64,000 nucleotides of DNA from an uncultured Ruminococcus sp. (GCA_900539465.1 UQCF01000002.1:1-64000); one strand, 5' to 3'; shown: positions 24,342-34,136, numbered from the stretch's first letter. Numbers and translations: made by a program. The notes: a model not told the origin generated them from the sequence alone.

Positions 24342-25844
24342 ATGCAAAAAGTGTCGTTTTTACATAAAATTTTCGGTACGACTCCGGGCGAGGGGATTCA
24401 GCCCAAAGAAGCAATCGCTTATAGCGTAACCGGCATAGGGCAAAATTTTATTTGCACAATAATCGGTTCATATCTTACCGTGTTTATGACCGAGGCACTG
24501 CTTTTTGGTTCCGATGATTTTAAAGTCGGTGCGGTCTCGGGCTCGGTTGCCGTTGCACTTTTGATGCTTTGCACAAGAATTTTTGACGCGCTCAACGACC
24601 CGATAATGGGCAGTATTGTTGACAGAACAAGAACTCCGTGGGGCAAATGCCGTCCTTATCTTAAATGGATGGCTATACCGATAGGAATTATGACTCTTGC
24701 TTGCTTCTTACCGTTCTATCAGGCAAAATCGGTTGCATCTTTTGCGGCTATATCAGCCATATATGTTATCTGGAGCGTTGTTTACACCGTTGCGGACGTA
24801 CCTTATTGGGGACTTTCAACCTGCCTTACGAATAATACCGAGGTCAGGGGCAAGGTGCTGACGGTTGCAAGGCTTGCCTGCACACTCGGCGCAGGTCTTG
24901 TCACGGTTTCGGTGCCCATAATATCCTCTGCGGTTACTCAAAAATATAAACAAGACGGTCAGGTACTCGTTCAGTATATAGGCGAGAATGCAAATACGCT
25001 TAAATGGACCTACTTCCTTTGCGCTCTTGTTTTGGTTGTTGTTTCTATGCCGATGTTTTTTTACGGCTTCAAAAACACCAAAGAGAGATTTCAGTCAACA
25101 GAAAATCCGCCAAGCCTCGGTCACAACTTAAAGCTCCTTTTCAAAAACAAAGAGCTTTTGCTCATAGTTCTTTCGGGTATACTCGGCGGCGCAAGAATGG
25201 TATATACCTACACAGGCGGACTTTATTTTGCTAAATATGTTCTCGGTGAAGAGGGCTTGTTCTCTCTTATAACAATGCTTATGGTTCCCGGCGGACTCGT
25301 CGCATCGTTGCTTGTGCCCTGGATGAGCAAAAAATTCACAAAGAAAAAGGCATATATCATGGTTCACGCTCTCGGCGCTGTGGTTATGTTTGCAATGTAT
25401 TTCATAGGCTACGACGCGAGGTGGAAGATGTGGATATGCGCGATAGGCCTTGTTTTGCTCGGCATACCTCAGGGCGTAAACAATATTATCACATACGCTA
25501 TGATAGGCGACACCGTTGAATATCTTGAATGGAAAACGGGCGAGCGCGCAGAGGGCATTTGCTTTGCAATGCAGACCTTTATAAACAAAATCGGCATGGC
25601 TGTCGGTGCGTTTGTCGGCGTAATATCTTATAAGGTTGCGGGTATAAACCCCACTGCGGCAGACGGAGTTTATATAACTGCCGGAGGCAAAGACACGCTT
25701 TGGACGCTGCTTATTCTCTCGGGTGCAATAAGCATGGCTCTTACAATAGTGCCGATGCTGTTTTATACCATAACAGAAGATAAACAGCGCAAAATGGTAA
25801 AAGAAATTGAAGAAAGAAAAGCCGGAAAAACAGCCGCGAAATAA
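24342..25844 (+). CDS. GPH-family glycoside:cation symporter
   Basis: A 500-residue, about twelve-helix transporter of the glycoside-pentoside-hexuronide family (MelB-like). The diagnostic loop after the second helix is present: RIFDALNDPIMGSIVDRTRT followed by WGKCRPYL. The second half carries the equivalent GDTVEYLEWKTGERAEG segment. GGAGGT precedes ATG 24342. It forms an operon with the GH78 gene eight bases downstream, so a rhamnose-containing oligosaccharide is a likely substrate, by inference. Confidence 0.9.
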   Translation: MQKVSFLHKIFGTTPGEGIQPKEAIAYSVTGIGQNFICTIIGSYLTVFMTEALLFGSDDFKVGAVSGSVAVALLMLCTRIFDALNDPIMGSIVDRTRTPWGKCRPYLKWMAIPIGIMTLACFLPFYQAKSVASFAAISAIYVIWSVVYTVADVPYWGLSTCLTNNTEVRGKVLTVARLACTLGAGLVTVSVPIISSAVTQKYKQDGQVLVQYIGENANTLKWTYFLCALVLVVVSMPMFFYGFKNTKERFQSTENPPSLGHNLKLLFKNKELLLIVLSGILGGARMVYTYTGGLYFAKYVLGEEGLFSLITMLMVPGGLVASLLVPWMSKKFTKKKAYIMVHALGAVVMFAMYFIGYDARWKMWICAIGLVLLGIPQGVNNIITYAMIGDTVEYLEWKTGERAEGICFAMQTFINKIGMAVGAFVGVISYKVAGINPTAADGVYITAGGKDTLWTLLILSGAISMALTIVPMLFYTITEDKQRKMVKEIEERKAGKTAAK

Positions 25845-25852
25845 CAGTCAAT

Positions 25853-27967
25853 ATGAATAAAATAAATAATTGGATATGGCTCAGTGAAAAGCTTTATCCC
25901 GACAATCAGCGTACCGTCTGCACATCGTTTGCGGACGGTACTTCAGAAAAAAGGAACTACTGCGTTGCAGAGTTTAAAAAAGAATATGAATTTGATGAAG
26001 ATGCAGAGTCTTTAAATGTAAAAATCAGTGCCGATACATTTTTTCGCCTTTATATAAACGGCGAATTTGTCGGCAACGGTCCTGCCTGCGCCGGGGGAGA
26101 TTTTGAAAGCGAAAACTCCCCTTATTGGCACTATGCAAACAATTATTCTTTAAAGAACACAGGCAAAAAACTCAGCGTCTTTGTTCAGGTGCAGCTTTCT
26201 CCCGTTGTTATGACCGATATATCCTGCGGCCGGGGAGGGCTTGCGGCGCAGATAAACGCACATTTTAAAAGCGGCAGAGGAATTGAACTTGCCACGGACG
26301 AAAGCTGGCAGTGCAGAATTAACAAAGCCTATACAGAGCCTTTTTGCTATGACGGCAGAATTATGCCGTCCGAGTGGAGCAATGCCGAAAAAACTTCTTT
26401 TGAACGGCATATAAAAGACGCACCTATTCCGATGCTTTCGTTTGAAAAAATCCGACCTGTAAATCAGAAAAAAATTGTTGTAAAGCCCGGTGAAACCAAA
26501 GAGTTTACCGCAGAGTTTGACAAAATTTATTCCGCAAGCGCAGATTTGCAGATTGAAACGGACGGCTGTGAAATAGATGTTACGGTTGGCGAATACGGCG
26601 ATGTCATAAGCCGCAGAGAAAAAATTGTTGTGACAGAGAATATGCACTATACCGATATGAATTTTCACTCTATGGGTATGTATACGCTTAGAATAAAAAA
26701 CTTCGGTCAAAAAGCAACCTCTGTTCTGCCTGCTGCGGTTTTTCAGTGTTATCCGACCACGGACGAGGGCGAATTTATTTGCAGTGATAAATCCCTTAAT
26801 AAAATTTATGACGTTTGCAAGCATACTCTTAAAATATGCCGGCAGACTATGCACCTTGACAGCCCCATGCACCAAGAACCGCTTGCCTGCACGGGAGATT
26901 ACTATATAGAAAGTCTTATGACGGCATTCACTTTCGGCGATATGCGCCTTGCTTCTTTTGATGTTATGCGAACTGCCGATATGCTTTGCGAAAACGGCGG
27001 CAAAATGTTCCACACAACTTACAGCTTGATTTGGGTTCGTATGCTGTGGGATGTTTATATGTTTACAGGCGATAAAAATTTGCTGAATTATTGCAAAGAT
27101 GCCGTCAGGATTCTTTTAAAACGATTTGAAACATATTTGGGCAAAAACGGAGTTATTGACTCGCCGCCGAATTATATGTTTGTGGACTGGGTGGTTGCAG
27201 ACGGATATTCAATGCACCATCCGCCGAAAGCACTCGGTCAAACTTGTCTCAATGCTTTCTACCGTGACGCACTTTGCCATGCGGCAAAAATTATGGAAGA
27301 AATCGGCGATGGCGAGATGCAAGAAAAATATTTGCACGATGCCGAAAAGCACAAAGAAAACCACAATAAAATATTTTTTGATAAAGAAAAAAGGCTTTAT
27401 TTTGACGGACTTAACGGCAAAACGGGTTCGCACAAATGGCTGCCGGAGAACATAGACGGCAGATATTATTCAAAACATTCAAACATTTTGTGCGTTATGA
27501 GCGGACTTTGCGAGGGCGAGCTTGCAAAAGAAATAATCGAGCGCGTAATAAACGAAAAATTTATTACCGAGCTTCAGCCGTATTTTATGCACTTTTTGTT
27601 TGAGGCGCTTAAAAAGACGGGGCTTTATAAAAAATATGCTCTTTCTCTTTTGTATCGCTGGAGCATTATGACAAACGCCTGCTCAAAAGGTTTGCAGGAG
27701 GGCTGGATAAAGCCCGAAGAAAGCTATTCTTTTGACCACAGCCATGCGTGGGGCGGTACGCCTGCGTATCAGCTGCCGTATGCCGTGACAGGTCTTGAAA
27801 TGCTTGAGCCGGGCTATAAAAAAATTGCTCTTTCACCAGATCTTTTAGGTCTTGATTCGGCATATGTTAAAATACCCACGCCAAAGGGATATATCGTCTG
27901 CGATATAAAAAGAGATGCAGAGCCTAAAATAACCGTACCGGAGAGTATAGAGTTCAATATAAATTAA
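25853..27967 (+). CDS. GH78 alpha-L-rhamnosidase-like enzyme
   Basis: A 704-residue protein without a signal peptide, so probably cytoplasmic. N-terminal beta domains (about 1-300, including RLYINGEFVGNGPA) resemble the accessory domains of family 78; the (alpha/alpha)6 barrel follows (about 310-630), starting at DSPMHQEPLACTGDYYIES, where the usual DxPxRxE..GD signature sits in altered form, and a C-terminal beta domain closes the protein (about 640-704). No ribosome site is seen before ATG 25853; translation is probably coupled to the transporter stop eight bases upstream. It would hydrolyse imported rhamnosides. The altered catalytic segment leaves specificity open. Confidence 0.75.
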   Translation: MNKINNWIWLSEKLYPDNQRTVCTSFADGTSEKRNYCVAEFKKEYEFDEDAESLNVKISADTFFRLYINGEFVGNGPACAGGDFESENSPYWHYANNYSLKNTGKKLSVFVQVQLSPVVMTDISCGRGGLAAQINAHFKSGRGIELATDESWQCRINKAYTEPFCYDGRIMPSEWSNAEKTSFERHIKDAPIPMLSFEKIRPVNQKKIVVKPGETKEFTAEFDKIYSASADLQIETDGCEIDVTVGEYGDVISRREKIVVTENMHYTDMNFHSMGMYTLRIKNFGQKATSVLPAAVFQCYPTTDEGEFICSDKSLNKIYDVCKHTLKICRQTMHLDSPMHQEPLACTGDYYIESLMTAFTFGDMRLASFDVMRTADMLCENGGKMFHTTYSLIWVRMLWDVYMFTGDKNLLNYCKDAVRILLKRFETYLGKNGVIDSPPNYMFVDWVVADGYSMHHPPKALGQTCLNAFYRDALCHAAKIMEEIGDGEMQEKYLHDAEKHKENHNKIFFDKEKRLYFDGLNGKTGSHKWLPENIDGRYYSKHSNILCVMSGLCEGELAKEIIERVINEKFITELQPYFMHFLFEALKKTGLYKKYALSLLYRWSIMTNACSKGLQEGWIKPEESYSFDHSHAWGGTPAYQLPYAVTGLEMLEPGYKKIALSPDLLGLDSAYVKIPTPKGYIVCDIKRDAEPKITVPESIEFNIN

Positions 27968-28000
27968 CACGAAAGGCGCGCGCTGCGCGGTAAGTGAAAT

Positions 28001-29068
28001 ATGAAATATATAAAATCTTTTTTGAGCATTTTACTTTGTCTGCTGTTTGTTTTTGCTTTTGCTTCATGCGGTGAAAAAAAGAATGAAACAGAAAAGACAG
28101 AACAAAAGACGGTTCAGCAGATAAATTATACGGAGAAATGGATAGTTGAGCCGTCGATAAAAGCAGACAATATTTATTCTTTGCCGCTCGTAAAATTTAA
28201 CGAAGAGACAAATCATTATGACGTCAGCTTCGGTGATGTTTATGTTATTGAACGCGACGGAAAATTCGGCTTTATAAACTCAAACGGCGAAGTGGTGACA
28301 AAACCGAAATACGATTCGGCAGAAACCTGCCCGTGCTCCGACGGATATATCGTCAAAGAAAAAACAGAGGGCTCGTATTCGGTCACCTATCTTGTTAATT
28401 CCTCGCTAAAAAGCATTTGGCGCTATCCGCACAAGTGCACACAAAAAGGCGATTACGTTTATAAGTGGAATCAGACAGCATCTTCGCTTTCGATTGAAAA
28501 ATTAAGCGGGGAAACAAGCGTAAAGACAGGTAAGAAAGCTGTGCTTCCCGAAACCGCAAAGCTTAAAGACAATGAGACAAAATTTGTTTTTGTCGGTGCA
28601 AACGGTCTTATAACGCAGGATACATATGACGGTGCGGGCATTTATACGGGCTCGCTTGCGGCCGTTTCAAAAGGCGGCAAATGGGGCTATGTAAATTCAA
28701 GCGGCAAAACGGTAATACCTTTTGAGTTCAGCGCAGTCGAGGGTTACCGCGCAGTAGGCAGTGCCGACACGCCCTATGAGTGCAGTGAAAATTATGTAAC
28801 TGTTTTAAAAGACGGCAAATACGGCATTTATAAATCCGACGGAACAGCGGTTGTGCCGTGCAAATATAAATTTCTAACCACAGTGCACGACGGCAGGGCA
28901 TTTTGTTCGGACGGTGCGGGCATATGGGGCATACTCTGCATAGACGAAAGTATTTCGGACGGAATAATATCCCCGGAAGAAAAAGCCTCGGCTTCAACGA
29001 AAACAAGCTCTTCGTCCTCGGCTTCACAAAGTAGTAAAAACAGCACCGAAAGCAGTGCTGCGGAATAA
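28001..29068 (+). CDS. WG-repeat lipoprotein
   Basis: A 355-residue lipoprotein: hydrophobic leader followed by a lipobox (FASC, lipidated Cys at about residue 23), a charged linker, WG-type repeats (FGFINSNGEVV, WGYVNSSGKTVIPFEFSAVE, YGIYKSDGTAVVPCKY), and a Ser-rich C-terminal tail of about 30 residues. WG repeats form beta-rich surface domains in many Firmicutes; binding partners are generally unknown. The ribosome site before ATG 28001 is weak. It follows the GH78 gene by 33 bases and may be cotranscribed. Confidence 0.8.
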   Translation: MKYIKSFLSILLCLLFVFAFASCGEKKNETEKTEQKTVQQINYTEKWIVEPSIKADNIYSLPLVKFNEETNHYDVSFGDVYVIERDGKFGFINSNGEVVTKPKYDSAETCPCSDGYIVKEKTEGSYSVTYLVNSSLKSIWRYPHKCTQKGDYVYKWNQTASSLSIEKLSGETSVKTGKKAVLPETAKLKDNETKFVFVGANGLITQDTYDGAGIYTGSLAAVSKGGKWGYVNSSGKTVIPFEFSAVEGYRAVGSADTPYECSENYVTVLKDGKYGIYKSDGTAVVPCKYKFLTTVHDGRAFCSDGAGIWGILCIDESISDGIISPEEKASASTKTSSSSSASQSSKNSTESSAAE

Positions 29069-29146
29069 AAACCTCACCGTATTTTCGTTTTTAGATTTAT
29101 AAAGAAAATTAGTGCCGATAAATAATTTGTTTTGCTATTTTGGGAC

Positions 29147-29174
29147 TTGACATACCTTGAAAAATTGATATAAT
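29147..29174 (+). promoter_or_regulatory. Consensus sigma-A promoter
   Basis: TTGACA (29147-29152), 16 bases, TATAAT (29169-29174), upstream of the exported protein at 29213. Confidence 0.8.
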
Positions 29175-29212
29175 ATAATCCGTATATAAGTTTATTAAGG
29201 GAGTGAGTAGCC

Positions 29213-30403
29213 ATGGGTGAAGGTCAGACCTCGTCAAAAAGAAGCTTGAAGCCTATAATTATCGCAGTGTCCCTTGTTTTGGCAATGGCAGCGGCGTTCT
29301 TTTTGATAAGCAGTTTTATCGGTTCGGATAAATCGTCATCCGAAGCTTCTGCCCAGATGGGGGATGCGCTTGCAAACGAAGCGGGCGGCAGTGTAGAGAA
29401 AATCACAACTGCGCAAACTGCAAACGCGGCAGCAGCAAATGAAAAAGGCGAAACATCAACTACCAAGGCATACGTTAACAAAATCGAAGAAGTGGAAAAA
29501 ATGACCAACAGAAAAAACAACACCTCTTCTTCAAAAGACGTCACTTTACCCAAAGGCTCAAAATCGACGCTTATATCGGGTCTGACGGCAACCAAACGCT
29601 GGACTGCTTCCAGTGTTATATCAAAGGTTGTTGCAGAAGAGATACAGGCACCTCTCAACGTATATGACGAAAACGGAGTAAAAACCTCCGAGACAAAAAC
29701 ACGTTCTCTTTATGTGGCGGTTATTGACACAAAACCGTCAAGAGTCTGCATACCCGCAGCAAGTCAGTATACCAGCACCTGTGTTGCTTCAATGGGCGGC
29801 ATAGTTAAAGGATACGGCAAAAAAACAGGGCAGGATATTCTCTTTGCTTCAAGCAACGAAATGTGCGCGAGAGATTATTATAACCCGAACGGCAAAATCT
29901 TCTACAACGGCGATGATACGCTTTCGGCAACCGTTATTAAAGACGGCAAAATCGCACAGCGCGATGTTGCGAGCCCCAAATCTCTTATAATTTATAATAA
30001 CGGCAACTGGGAGTTCCCCAAGAGCGTATCGCTCTCATCATCTGCAGACCTTATAAAGAGGGGTGCAATCGCATCGGTTTCTTATACATACCCCGTTATA
30101 TGGGAGGGTAAGAGATACAACCACTATGACAGCGGCGAAAACACGGGAATATGGACCGACCATGCCATAGGTGAGACCGAGTGCAGAACCCTTATAGGCA
30201 AAATAAACAATAACAAATATGTTGTTGTTATGAGCGACGGATTCGGATACGGATATTTGGCTGAATATATGTTAAACGATCTCGGCGTTAATTACGCTTA
30301 CTGGGGCAACGGCAGCGTCGCCGCAGGAATGTACATAAAAGGCTACGGGGTTATAACACCTTATAATTATGTTGTACACGGAGATCTGTTTTGCATTAAA
30401 TAA
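29213..30403 (+). CDS. Membrane-anchored exported protein, possibly phosphodiester-glycosidase-like
   Basis: A 396-residue protein with one N-terminal membrane segment (about residues 14-37), a Ser/Thr/Lys-rich linker to about 120, and an extracellular domain (about 140-396). The C-terminal pattern (ECRTLIGKINNNKYVVVMSD then GYGYLAEYMLNDLGVNYAYW) resembles the end of NAGPA/DUF2233 phosphodiester glycosidases, in which a regulator-like strand is followed by GxSxGxT and an LDGGGS turn, but those catalytic turns are not conserved. Function therefore stays open. AAGGGAG precedes the ATG. Confidence 0.5.
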   Translation: MGEGQTSSKRSLKPIIIAVSLVLAMAAAFFLISSFIGSDKSSSEASAQMGDALANEAGGSVEKITTAQTANAAAANEKGETSTTKAYVNKIEEVEKMTNRKNNTSSSKDVTLPKGSKSTLISGLTATKRWTASSVISKVVAEEIQAPLNVYDENGVKTSETKTRSLYVAVIDTKPSRVCIPAASQYTSTCVASMGGIVKGYGKKTGQDILFASSNEMCARDYYNPNGKIFYNGDDTLSATVIKDGKIAQRDVASPKSLIIYNNGNWEFPKSVSLSSSADLIKRGAIASVSYTYPVIWEGKRYNHYDSGENTGIWTDHAIGETECRTLIGKINNNKYVVVMSDGFGYGYLAEYMLNDLGVNYAYWGNGSVAAGMYIKGYGVITPYNYVVHGDLFCIK

Positions 30404-30415
30404 ACAAAAAGCTCA

Positions 30416-30445
30416 AACCGCCGTCAATACGGCGGTTATTTTTTT
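30416..30445 (+). terminator. Intrinsic terminator
   Basis: AACCGCCGT (30416-30424) pairs perfectly with ACGGCGGTT (30429-30437), followed by ATTTTTTT. Confidence 0.9.
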
Positions 30446-30459
30446 GCTTCGGAGGGCAA

Positions 30460-31170
30460 ATGGAAAGACTTGATAAACTCATATCAAACAGCGGTACTCT
30501 TTCAAGAAAAGAGGTTCACCGGCTTATAAAGTCCGGCAGAGTCTCGGTTGACGGTATAACCGTTAAAGACCGCGGCTTTAATATTGACCCTCAAAGCGCA
30601 AAAATTAAAATAGACGGCGAAGAGCTTGTTCTTCAAAAATACGTCTATATTATGATGAATAAACCGCAGGGCATTATAAGTGCTGCGAGAGACGGCAAAG
30701 AAAAAACCGTTATCGACATTGTGCCGGAAGAACTTAAAAGAAAAAATCTTTTTCCTGCCGGGCGTCTCGATAAAGACACGGTCGGCTTTATGCTCATAAC
30801 AGATAACGGCGATTTTGCACATAAAATTCTTTCGCCCAAAAACCATATAAGCAAAACCTATGAGGCTCGTTTGGCACAGCCCATAACAAATGACGAACTG
30901 CAAAAAATCAGGCTTGGCATAACTCTCGGCGACGGAACGAAATGCTTGCCTGCCGAGGCAGAAGTTTGCGAGAACGGAGAAACTCCGCTCGTTAAAGTTG
31001 TGCTTTGCGAGGGCAAATATCATCAGATAAAAAGAATGTTTGCCTCACTCGGCAATTCGGTAACAGAGCTTAAAAGGGTTAAAATGGGCGCGTTGCCGCT
31101 TGATGAATCTCTTGCCCCCGGCGAGTGCAGAATTTTAACGGAAAGTGAAATAAAACTCATAGGCTGGTAA
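30460..31170 (+). CDS. RsuA-family rRNA pseudouridine synthase
   Basis: A 236-residue pseudouridine synthase of the RsuA/RluB/E/F group. An N-terminal S4 RNA-binding domain (LDKLISNSGTLSRKEVHRLI, residues 4-23) precedes the catalytic domain, whose aspartate lies in PAGRLDKDT (about residue 107). LITDNGDFAH and GKYHQIKRMFASLG are family signatures. By length it fits RsuA (16S position 516), but the exact target is not decidable by eye. TCGGAGG precedes the ATG. Confidence 0.88.
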   Translation: MERLDKLISNSGTLSRKEVHRLIKSGRVSVDGITVKDRGFNIDPQSAKIKIDGEELVLQKYVYIMMNKPQGIISAARDGKEKTVIDIVPEELKRKNLFPAGRLDKDTVGFMLITDNGDFAHKILSPKNHISKTYEARLAQPITNDELQKIRLGITLGDGTKCLPAEAEVCENGETPLVKVVLCEGKYHQIKRMFASLGNSVTELKRVKMGALPLDESLAPGECRILTESEIKLIGW

Positions 31171-31222
31171 TAATAAAATAATGTTTGGCATATCATAGAG
31201 TAACATTATTGCGGAGAGTGCT

Positions 31223-31993
31223 ATGTTTGTTATAATTGATATGTCAGACGACAGAAAAAGAATATTTGAGAAGTACCGCAGACATGATATAGAAATAAAA
31301 CGCTTCGATGTCAAGGGCTGCGCTCCGTTCTTTTGCCTTAAAGCACACAGAAGGTTTTATGATGCCGAAGAAATCAAAAAAACAGTCGGTCGATACGGAC
31401 TTGCCGTGTTCGCGCATGATATTCCCATTCCGCAGGAGCTTTCTGATTTGGAATTTAAACCGTATACATTGCCGCTGAAGATGCTCATTTGCTCTGCCGC
31501 CGCATATTACGGCTCTCTCGGCGAAAAGCAGAGGCGTGAGTGCGTTACGGTTATAGATAAAAGAGCAAAATGCTGCGATGTTATAGTGACGCTTGCGAAT
31601 AACGTAAGATATGTCCGCGTGATTACCGACAAGGCAGAAAAGTATGAGGACGTTTGCCGCAAAATTTATGAAAAATGCGGCGCAGCTGTCAGCGTAACGA
31701 ATAAACTTGCGTCGGCTTACGGCAGTGATATGATAATTTCTGTCGATAACAGCGAAGTCAAAGATTTTGACTGCGGCAAAATAATGGTTTACAAAAAAAC
31801 GGCAGAACAAAAAAATGCTTATTCGTTTTCTTCCTGCAGAACGGTCTACCCGGGTTTTGACTGCGAAAGGGCGGGTGTAGACAGCTATTTGCTTCTTTGC
31901 GCTCTTTACGAGACCTGCGGTTACCGCCCCGAGGGGATTCCGCTCTTTGACGGCTTTGACGCGGCGGCCTCGGTAATGAAGATAAACGCTTGA
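31223..31993 (+). CDS. Orphan cytoplasmic protein (256 aa)
   Basis: A 256-residue protein, cysteine-rich (about 12 Cys), without signal or membrane segments. It begins with a short beta/alpha unit (FVIIDMSDD) and shows alternating strands and helices throughout; no nucleotide-binding or catalytic motif is recognised. GGAGAG lies seven bases before ATG 31223. Its stop codon overlaps the -35 box of the greA promoter. No function is proposed. Confidence 0.6.
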   Translation: MFVIIDMSDDRKRIFEKYRRHDIEIKRFDVKGCAPFFCLKAHRRFYDAEEIKKTVGRYGLAVFAHDIPIPQELSDLEFKPYTLPLKMLICSAAAYYGSLGEKQRRECVTVIDKRAKCCDVIVTLANNVRYVRVITDKAEKYEDVCRKIYEKCGAAVSVTNKLASAYGSDMIISVDNSEVKDFDCGKIMVYKKTAEQKNAYSFSSCRTVYPGFDCERAGVDSYLLLCALYETCGYRPEGIPLFDGFDAAASVMKINA

Positions 31994-32018
31994 CTTTTTG
32001 GCACGATTTAACTATAAT
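31990..32018 (+). promoter_or_regulatory. Sigma-A promoter of greA
   Basis: TTGACT (31990-31995), 17 bases, TATAAT (32013-32018). The -35 box contains the stop codon of the preceding gene. Confidence 0.8.
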
Positions 32019-32073
32019 ATAGTATCGCTATTTTCCGCATAATGATGATTAAGCGGTTGAAAGGATGAATAAA

Positions 32074-32550
32074 ATGGCACAGGAAATTTTACTTACGGCG
32101 GACGCTTATAATAAAAAGCACGCGGAGCTTGAGCAGCTCAAAACCTCCGGCAGAGATGAGATTGCCGAGAGAATTAAAGAGGCTCGCTCATTTGGTGACC
32201 TTTCCGAAAACAGCGAATATGATGAGGCACTCAATGACCAGGCAAAGCTTGAGGCGCGCATCAGCCAGCTTGAAACAGAGCTGAAAGACGCCAAAATCCT
32301 TGACGAAAACGCAATTAACACAGAGATGGTTCATTTAGGTTCAAGGGTTAAAATCTTTGATGAAGATTATGATGAGGTTGAGGAATATCAAATTCTCGGC
32401 GAGTCACAGGCTAACCCCGATGAGGGTATAATTTCGGATCAGTCGGCAGTCGGCAAGGCTCTTATGGGTCATAAGGTTGGCGACAAGGTTGACGTGCACC
32501 TTCCCAACGGGTCAACTATATCCTTTAAGATTCTCGAAATTTCAAAATGA
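32074..32550 (+). CDS. greA: Transcription elongation factor GreA
   Basis: Rescues backtracked RNA polymerase by stimulating transcript cleavage; 158 residues. The N-terminal coiled coil carries the acidic tip (ARSFGDLSENSEYDEAL), and the C-terminal FKBP-like domain includes LGSRVKIFD and the closing GDKVDVHLPNGSTISFKI. ATG 32074 gives eight bases from GAAAGGA; the in-frame ATG 32065 lies inside that site. A hairpin follows the gene. Confidence 0.95.
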   Translation: MAQEILLTADAYNKKHAELEQLKTSGRDEIAERIKEARSFGDLSENSEYDEALNDQAKLEARISQLETELKDAKILDENAINTEMVHLGSRVKIFDEDYDEVEEYQILGESQANPDEGIISDQSAVGKALMGHKVGDKVDVHLPNGSTISFKILEISK

Positions 32551-32553
32551 CAC

Positions 32554-32598
32554 ATACGGGCGCAGAGCTTTGAGCCTTTGCGCCCGTATTGTTCGTAT
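32554..32598 (+). terminator. Hairpin after greA
   Basis: ATACGGGCGCA (32554-32564) pairs perfectly with TGCGCCCGTAT (32579-32589). The T tract is weak (TGTTCGTATAT), so termination may be partial. Confidence 0.6.
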
Positions 32599-32626
32599 AT
32601 ATTCAGCAAAATAAGGAGTTAAAATT

Positions 32627-34126
32627 ATGGCAGAAGAAATAAATGCTCTCGCTCCCGAGAAAGAGCAGGATACAAATGAACTCAGAAGAATAAGAGTCGA
32701 AAAATTAGAGGCTCTCCAGGCAGAGGGCAACGACCCGTTTCATATAACGCTTGCCGAGCAGACCCATACTGCGGCAAAAATAGTAGAGAATTATGATGAG
32801 CTTGAGGGCAAGGACGTAAGCATTTGCGGACGTATTATGACATGGCGCGATATGGGTAAAGCCAACTTCATTGATATTCGCGACCGCTCCGGCAGAATGC
32901 AGATTTATGTTCGTATGAACGACATAGGCGAAGAAGAATTTGCCGCATTTAAAAAATGGGATATAGGCGATATTATAGAGGTAAAGGGCTTCGTTTTCCG
33001 TACCCGCAGAGGTGAAATTTCAGTTCATGCAAAGCAGGTTCGTCTTCTCACAAAGTCATTGCTTCCTCTCCCCGAGAAGTTCCACGGACTTAAAGATACC
33101 GACACAAGATACCGTCAGCGTTATCTTGATTTGATAATGAACCCCGAGGTTAAAGATACTTTTTATAAGCGCTCAAAGATTATAAGCGAAATCAGACGTT
33201 ACCTCGATTCTCTTGATTTTATGGAAGTTGAGACCCCCATGCTTGTTTCAAATGCAGGCGGCGCAGCGGCACGTCCGTTCTTCACTCACCACAATGCGCT
33301 TGATGAAGACTTTAAGCTCAGAATTTCTTTGGAGCTTTATCTCAAACGTCTTATCGTAGGCGGCATGGAACGTGTTTATGAGATAGGCAGAGTATTCAGA
33401 AACGAGGGACTTGACACTCGTCACAACCCAGAGTTTACTCTTATGGAGCTCTATCAGGCATACACCGATTATCACGGAATGATGGATCTTGTTGAGGGTC
33501 TTATCCGCCACACCGCAAAGACGGTTCTCGGCTCTGCGGTTGTTAAATACGGCGATATAGAGCTTGATTTTGAGAGTGATTTTGAAAGAATCACTATGCT
33601 TGACGCCGTTAAAAAATATGCGGGTATTGATTTTGACGCCCTTACCTTTGAAGAGGCTTGTGCACTCGCAAAAGAAAAGGGTATAGAGTTTGAACCCAGA
33701 CACAAAAAGGGCGACCTTCTCAGCATGTTCTTTGAAGAGTTTGTTGAAGAAAACCTTGTTCAGCCCACATTTGTTATAGATTACCCGGTTGAGGTTTCTC
33801 CGCTTACAAAGCGCAAGCCCTCAAAGCCGGAATATACAGAACGCTTTGAACTTTTCGTTGCGGGCAGAGAACTTGCAAACGCATACTCCGAGCTCAATGA
33901 CCCAATTGACCAGCGCGGACGTTTTGAGGCACAGGAAGAGCTCCTTGCCGCAGGCGACGAAGAGGCAAACCATACGGATGAGGACTTCCTTACCGCCCTT
34001 GAATACGGTATGCCCCCCACAGGCGGCATAGGTATAGGTATTGACCGCCTTGTTATGCTCCTTACAGACAGTGCCGCCATCAGGGATGTGCTGTTGTTCC
34101 CCACCATGAAAAGTTTGGGTGAATAA
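32627..34126 (+). CDS. lysS: Lysyl-tRNA synthetase, class II
   Basis: Charges tRNA-Lys; 499 residues, usual length. The N-terminal OB-fold anticodon-binding domain (about 60-155) precedes the class II core: motif 2 is FRNEGLDTRHNPEFT and motif 3 is GGIGIGIDRLVMLL near the C-terminus. AAGGAG lies before ATG 32627. The first glycosyltransferase gene begins within or right after its stop codon, so lysS and the wall-glycan genes may share transcripts. Confidence 0.97.
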   Translation: MAEEINALAPEKEQDTNELRRIRVEKLEALQAEGNDPFHITLAEQTHTAAKIVENYDELEGKDVSICGRIMTWRDMGKANFIDIRDRSGRMQIYVRMNDIGEEEFAAFKKWDIGDIIEVKGFVFRTRRGEISVHAKQVRLLTKSLLPLPEKFHGLKDTDTRYRQRYLDLIMNPEVKDTFYKRSKIISEIRRYLDSLDFMEVETPMLVSNAGGAAARPFFTHHNALDEDFKLRISLELYLKRLIVGGMERVYEIGRVFRNEGLDTRHNPEFTLMELYQAYTDYHGMMDLVEGLIRHTAKTVLGSAVVKYGDIELDFESDFERITMLDAVKKYAGIDFDALTFEEACALAKEKGIEFEPRHKKGDLLSMFFEEFVEENLVQPTFVIDYPVEVSPLTKRKPSKPEYTERFELFVAGRELANAYSELNDPIDQRGRFEAQEELLAAGDEEANHTDEDFLTALEYGMPPTGGIGIGIDRLVMLLTDSAAIRDVLLFPTMKSLGE

Positions 34127-34136
34127 AACACAGTAT

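Noticed and set aside
26150..27013. 287-codon open frame on the minus strand
   Set aside because: It is wholly antisense to the GH78 gene, lacks a ribosome site and has the composition of a shadow frame.
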